From: Calditrichia bacterium
Lineage (GTDB): Bacteria; Calditrichota; Calditrichia; RBG-13-44-9
DNA length: 10,312 bases
NCBI GenBank assembly: GCA_026991005.1
Contig: JALXCH010000631.1
Coordinates: 1 to 10,312 of the forward strand
Direction: 5' to 3'
The notes beneath the pieces were generated by a model. It saw only the letters and a list, made by a program, of their open reading frames with translations. It was not told the DNA's origin and searched no databases. Position numbers and translations under genes: made by a program. The first letter of the stretch is position 1. Each line of letters starts with the position of its first letter. Of this stretch, positions 7,775 through 10,312 are shown one piece after another.

Positions 7775-7866
7775 TAAAGTAGTAGGATGCGATTGGACAC
7801 AATGCTGTACCCAATGAGTAAACAATAAAAAATAACGGGTACCATCATTAAAAAAGGAGGGGACCA

Positions 7867-8508
7867 ATGTTCGCTCATTCAAAAAGTTTGCTTTCGTTTT
7901 TGGTTTTCTTTCTGATGGTTTTTCTTCTCTGGACTTCCTGCAGCAAAAAATCCACCGAACCGGAGCAGAGCCAGGAGGAATCGACAACAATTGCCGATTT
8001 TCCCAATCACGCAGGGGATTACTGGATTTATGCTGTGGTGGATTCGTTTTCTGAAACCAATGTCCAGATGGATACGGTAAAAGTGTCTGTTGAGGATTCC
8101 ATAATGATGGCAAACAATGAGAAAGCGATGGTCTGGGTATATACCTACCGGAGCAGGGTGGATACCCAATATGTGCTGGTGCATGCGGACACGGTATTCT
8201 TCCTCACGGAACCGAACCGGATTTATTTAAACACCTTTTTTATTTTTCCTTTAACAGTAGGCAATCGCTGGGGCAGGCCCATTGATTCGCTGCAGGTGGT
8301 GGAACAAAAAACGGTAACCACTCCCGCTGGTATATTCCCGGATTGTTTTCGCATCCATCGCCACAGCGAACAGCCAAATCACCTGTTCGATGGGGATATT
8401 TGGTTTGCCAATGGAAAAGGAATGGTGAGGTTAGATTACATGGTGATGGAGTTCGGCCCTCCCGTGTATTCGACATGGGAGCTGCTAAGTTATCATGTGA
8501 AAGAATGA
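7867..8508 (+). CDS. Secreted lipoprotein of the FCB 'GNRW ... TPAGIF' type
   Basis: 213 residues. A hydrophobic signal segment (about 8-22) leads to 'LWTSC' with the lipidated Cys at 25, followed by the linker 'SKKSTEPEQSQEES', a common N-terminal style in Calditrichota/KSB1/Bacteroidota lipoproteins. The mature domain carries 'FPNHAGDYWIYAVVDS' (45-60), 'FPLTVGNRWGRP' (127-138), 'TVTTPAGIFPDCFRI' (149-163) and 'IWFANGKGMVRLDY' (178-191). These repeats of Gly-aromatic and 'TPAG-F-C' motifs recur in poorly characterised surface or periplasmic lipoproteins. No enzymatic residues are evident and the function is unknown. AGGAGG lies 6 bases before the ATG, a near-ideal ribosome binding site. Position -3 of the lipobox is Trp, slightly unusual. 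It is divergent from the TetR operon, and no cotranscribed partner is clear. Confidence 0.9.
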   Translation: MFAHSKSLLSFLVFFLMVFLLWTSCSKKSTEPEQSQEESTTIADFPNHAGDYWIYAVVDSFSETNVQMDTVKVSVEDSIMMANNEKAMVWVYTYRSRVDTQYVLVHADTVFFLTEPNRIYLNTFFIFPLTVGNRWGRPIDSLQVVEQKTVTTPAGIFPDCFRIHRHSEQPNHLFDGDIWFANGKGMVRLDYMVMEFGPPVYSTWELLSYHVKE

Positions 8509-8545
8509 TTCGCACTAAAAATCAATCTAAGTTGAAAAATCATTC
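8503..8545 (+). other. Inverted repeat at the end of the lipoprotein gene
   Basis: GAATGATT (8503-8510, containing the stop codon) and AATCATTC (8538-8545) form a perfect 8-bp AT-rich inverted repeat with a 27-base loop. No T-run follows, so it is not a standard intrinsic terminator. It could slow exonucleases or be chance in an AT-rich stretch. Confidence 0.3.
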
Positions 8546-8737
8546 GTTCTGGTGTTAAAGCTGGAAGTAGTTGAAAAATTGAAATGCGTGTCATCTAATT
8601 CGGGTGGAAATAAAAAACCTCTGAAATGCTTTAGGCTTTCCTGTAAAAGAGCCAAATTTTAGTAAAAATTGGGCATTTTAAATAAGGGAAATATGTAAAA
8701 AACAATTATTAAGGATGGCAAAATTAAGCAGTTAATT

Positions 8738-9250
8738 ATGAAGGCACGCAATTTGATTGGTGTTAATATTTTTGCATTTTTATTATTGGGAATAGAAGTA
8801 ATAATTGTTTTGAATTGTGCTCCAGTGCAATATCCACAGGAGAAGGTGGAAAGCTCTCAATACCAGCAAGATGTTCACCGACTCCTAACAAATCCACCTC
8901 TAAAGTTCAAAGTTCGGGTTTATTTAGCAGATAAATATAAGCCGGGTAATTGTGTGGGAATGCCCAAAATTTTTCCCAAAAGGTATGTTCGTCGAGTATT
9001 AGGGGATAGTCCCGTACTGGTAGAATATATTCGATTGAAATATCACATAACAGATGAAAATGGGATATTCAAAAAAATGAGTCAAATTAATGGTATTATT
9101 CTTGAAAAAAATGAAAAGGGTTTTGCTTTCCGTTTTGATGATGGGCAGTGCTGTAAAATTATCCATGCATATGGTCAGGTTTACATAGAAAATGGGGAAA
9201 TTGTGGATTGCGTAATTCTTCGTCGCATTAAGGAAAAAGTACCCTGTTAA
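8738..9250 (+). CDS. Small putative lipoprotein of unknown family
   Basis: 170 residues. The N terminus (MKARNLIGVN, then a hydrophobic stretch to about residue 25) ends in 'VIIVLNCAPVQYP', so Cys27 could be lipidated. Asn at -1 of the lipobox is not the usual Gly/Ala/Ser, so an uncleaved signal anchor is the alternative. The mature part is basic and mixed alpha/beta by appearance, with five further Cys (72, 138, 139, 158 and the terminal 170), which could form disulfides in the periplasm. No known domain is recognised. No Shine-Dalgarno motif sits at the usual distance: GGATGG lies more than 15 bases upstream and opens a 6-codon ORF (8715-8735) ending 2 bases before this ATG. Codons are clearly more A/T-ending than in the neighbouring genes, which suggests recent acquisition or weak constraint. 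The coherent signal sequence and 170-codon open frame support a real gene. Confidence 0.68.
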   Translation: MKARNLIGVNIFAFLLLGIEVIIVLNCAPVQYPQEKVESSQYQQDVHRLLTNPPLKFKVRVYLADKYKPGNCVGMPKIFPKRYVRRVLGDSPVLVEYIRLKYHITDENGIFKKMSQINGIILEKNEKGFAFRFDDGQCCKIIHAYGQVYIENGEIVDCVILRRIKEKVPC

Positions 9251-9466
9251 TGAGATTTTTTAGAACGAAATTTTTACTCTGAAAAGATGGATTGCAAAAT
9301 TTGCCCATAAAGATAGAGCTTTTTATTTTGTAATCGAATTCTGAAAATTCACTCCTCACAAAGCTTTTGAAATAATTTAATCCCCTTCATCCCTTCCCTT
9401 GTTTCATAAATTGACATCTGGATGAAATCCGGGCACTCGGGAATTATTTTGCAACTGGAGGAGTAA

Positions 9467-9512
9467 TCCCCAATGATGCCATTGGGCGAAACTGTTTCGC
9501 TCTGATTGGGGA
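9467..9512 (+). promoter_or_regulatory. Nested inverted repeats upstream of obg, possible RNA structure or operator
   Basis: The outer arms TCCCCAAT (9467-9474) and ATTGGGGA (9505-9512) are perfect over 8 bases. Inside lies a 15-base palindrome with arms GCGAAAC (9486-9492) and GTTTCGC (9494-9500) around one T. A competing pair CCAAT (9470-9474)/ATTGG (9481-9485) could form instead of the outer stem. GGAGGAG precedes it, followed by an ATG ATG reading frame of 10 codons (9473-9505) ending in TGA inside the structure. This could be a leader or attenuator if transcription starts upstream, or a protein-binding site if the promoter is the one at 9555. Confidence 0.35.
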
Positions 9513-9554
9513 ACCGAATCGGTGGTGATGCGTTTTAGCTCTGAATAAATCTTC

Positions 9555-9583
9555 TTGCTTTGGGAAAACAATTTCGGTAATAT
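9555..9583 (+). promoter_or_regulatory. Candidate obg promoter
   Basis: TTGCTT (9555-9560) and TAATAT (9578-9583) are separated by 17 bases, predicting transcription from about 9590 and a short leader of about 28 bases. The match to the -35 consensus is only half, so this is tentative. Confidence 0.3.
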
Positions 9584-9617
9584 TTTTCCACTCAATTAAA
9601 AGAGATTTTTGTTTAAA

Positions 9618-10312
9618 ATGTTTGTTGATTATGCCAGAATTTATGTAAAAGGTGGTCAGGGGGGAAGTGGTGCGTGCAGTTTTCGTCGGGAAAAGCACGT
9701 GCCCAAAGGCGGTCCCGATGGAGGTGATGGCGGCCGGGGTGGCCACATCATTTTGCGGGTAGATCCCCATTTGCACACTCTGATTGATTTCAAATACAAG
9801 CGTCACTATGTGGCAAAGCATGGCCAGCACGGGATGGGGAAGAAACGGCATGGTCGGGCGGCAGCGGATATTGTGGTCCGGGTACCGGCGGGAACCGTGG
9901 TAAAGGATGCCGAAAGCGGCAGGGTGCTGGCAGACCTTACCCGTCCGGGGGAAGAATTTATTGCGGCGCGTGGGGGTCGGGGCGGACGCGGTAATGCCCA
10001 TTTTGCCACCCCCACCCACCAGGCACCACGGGAGTGGGAAGTGGGAGAACCCGGGGAAGAGCGCTGGCTGGTGCTGGAATTGAAACTGATTGCGGATGTG
10101 GGGTTGGTGGGCAAACCCAACGCCGGTAAATCCACCCTGCTTTCGCGCGTCTCTGCTGCCCACCCGCGCATTGCCGATTATCCCTTTACCACCCTGCAAC
10201 CCAATCTGGGTATTGTGCGCCTGGACGAGATGAAAAGCTTTGTGATGGCCGATATTCCCGGGCTCATCGAAGGAGCGCATCAGGGTAAGGGACTGGGGTT
10301 GCAATTCCTGCG
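9618..10312 (+). CDS. obg: GTPase Obg/CgtA, N-terminal part (3' end outside window)
   Basis: The frame runs unbroken from ATG 9618 to the window edge, giving 231 residues without a stop. The Gly-rich Obg fold is clear: '[19 protein letters not shown]' (8-26), '[15 protein letters not shown]' (28-42), and '[16 protein letters not shown]' (117-132), which form the six type-II helix bundle unique to Obg. The GTPase domain follows with P-loop GKPNAGKST (165-173), switch I 'YPFTTL' (188-193) and G3 'DIPGLIEGA' (212-220). The G4 and G5 motifs and C-terminal region lie beyond the window. Obg is an essential ribosome-associated GTPase acting in 50S subunit maturation and stress responses. No good Shine-Dalgarno precedes the start (only AAGAGA about 15 bases upstream), but the N terminus aligns with the usual Obg start. 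The usual partners rplU-rpmA are not upstream here. Confidence 0.97.
   Translation, partial: MFVDYARIYVKGGQGGSGACSFRREKHVPKGGPDGGDGGRGGHIILRVDPHLHTLIDFKYKRHYVAKHGQHGMGKKRHGRAAADIVVRVPAGTVVKDAESGRVLADLTRPGEEFIAARGGRGGRGNAHFATPTHQAPREWEVGEPGEERWLVLELKLIADVGLVGKPNAGKSTLLSRVSAAHPRIADYPFTTLQPNLGIVRLDEMKSFVMADIPGLIEGAHQGKGLGLQFL

Larger units (their letters stand above)
7542..7866. other. Divergent intergenic region between the operon and the lipoprotein gene
   Basis: About 325 bases, AT-rich, holding the operator and leftward promoter at its left end and a candidate rightward promoter near 7746-7774. The middle (7610-7740) shows only a weak TCCCG/CGGGA pair around 7623-7645 and no gene. The two promoters are well separated, so the operator is unlikely to control the lipoprotein gene directly. 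Confidence 0.6.
9251..9617. other. Intergenic region upstream of obg
   Basis: 367 bases without a convincing gene. The left half is AT-rich with no clear terminator for the upstream gene. The middle contains GGAGGAG (9457-9463), nested inverted repeats (9467-9512) and a small ACCG-AAT-CGGT hairpin (9513-9523). The right end carries a candidate promoter for obg (9555-9583). A TTG-start frame of 63 codons on the - strand (9595-9404) lacks a ribosome binding site and is not called. Confidence 0.55.

Noticed and set aside
8530..8579. Direct repeat AGTTGAAAAAT at 8530-8540 and 8569-8579
   Set aside because: Two copies only, AT-rich and short; expected by chance in this stretch and without repeat-array spacing.
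9411..9416. Perfect TTGACA as an obg -35 box
   Set aside because: No -10-like hexamer occurs 15-19 bases downstream.
9404..9595. 63-codon frame on the - strand in the spacer before obg
   Set aside because: It begins with TTG, has no ribosome binding site and shows no recognisable domain; the nested inverted repeats explain part of its sequence better.
9444..10304. 286-codon open frame on the - strand
   Set aside because: It is antisense to obg, whose Gly-rich domain and P-loop are clear on the + strand.

Overview
The window most likely comes from a Gram-negative bacterium of the FCB superphylum, perhaps a Calditrichota/KSB1-type lineage. The clues are two outer-membrane beta-barrel proteins ending in Phe, a lipoprotein with the N-terminal style C-S-K-K-S-T-E-P, and lipoproteins built around 'GNRW' and 'TPAGIF' motifs. 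This placement rests on protein style and is moderate at best. No rRNA, tRNA, CRISPR array or insertion sequence was seen.

Left part, + strand: the 3' end of an unrecognised gene (2-334) is closed by a strong intrinsic terminator (364-397). A 534-residue predicted secreted beta-barrel protein (459-2063) follows. A gene-free convergent region of about 330 bases separates it from the next block.

Centre, - strand, read from right to left: a compact four-gene operon of a TetR-family repressor (7541-6885), an MMPL-type RND transporter (6892-4541), a periplasmic LolA-like 'outer membrane lipoprotein-sorting' protein (4460-3678) and a DUF1302-like outer-membrane barrel (3681-2392). Two junctions overlap (8 and 4 bases). 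A good sigma70-like promoter (TTGACG-N17-TATATT) lies just upstream, and a perfect 8+4+8 palindrome covers the -10 and predicted start of transcription, so the operon is probably autorepressed by its first gene. Inner-membrane pump, periplasmic carrier and outer-membrane barrel together look like a trans-envelope route for a lipid or other hydrophobic compound. The cargo cannot be read from the sequence.

Right part, + strand: a divergent lipoprotein gene (7867-8508) has its own promoter and an excellent ribosome binding site. An AT-rich stretch follows, carrying a small cysteine-containing putative lipoprotein of unknown family (8738-9250). A non-coding region with nested inverted repeats (9467-9512) comes next, and then the 5' part of obg (cgtA), which runs off the window at 10312. 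The TetR-RND-LolA-barrel operon is the main system of interest; everything else is ordinary or unassigned.
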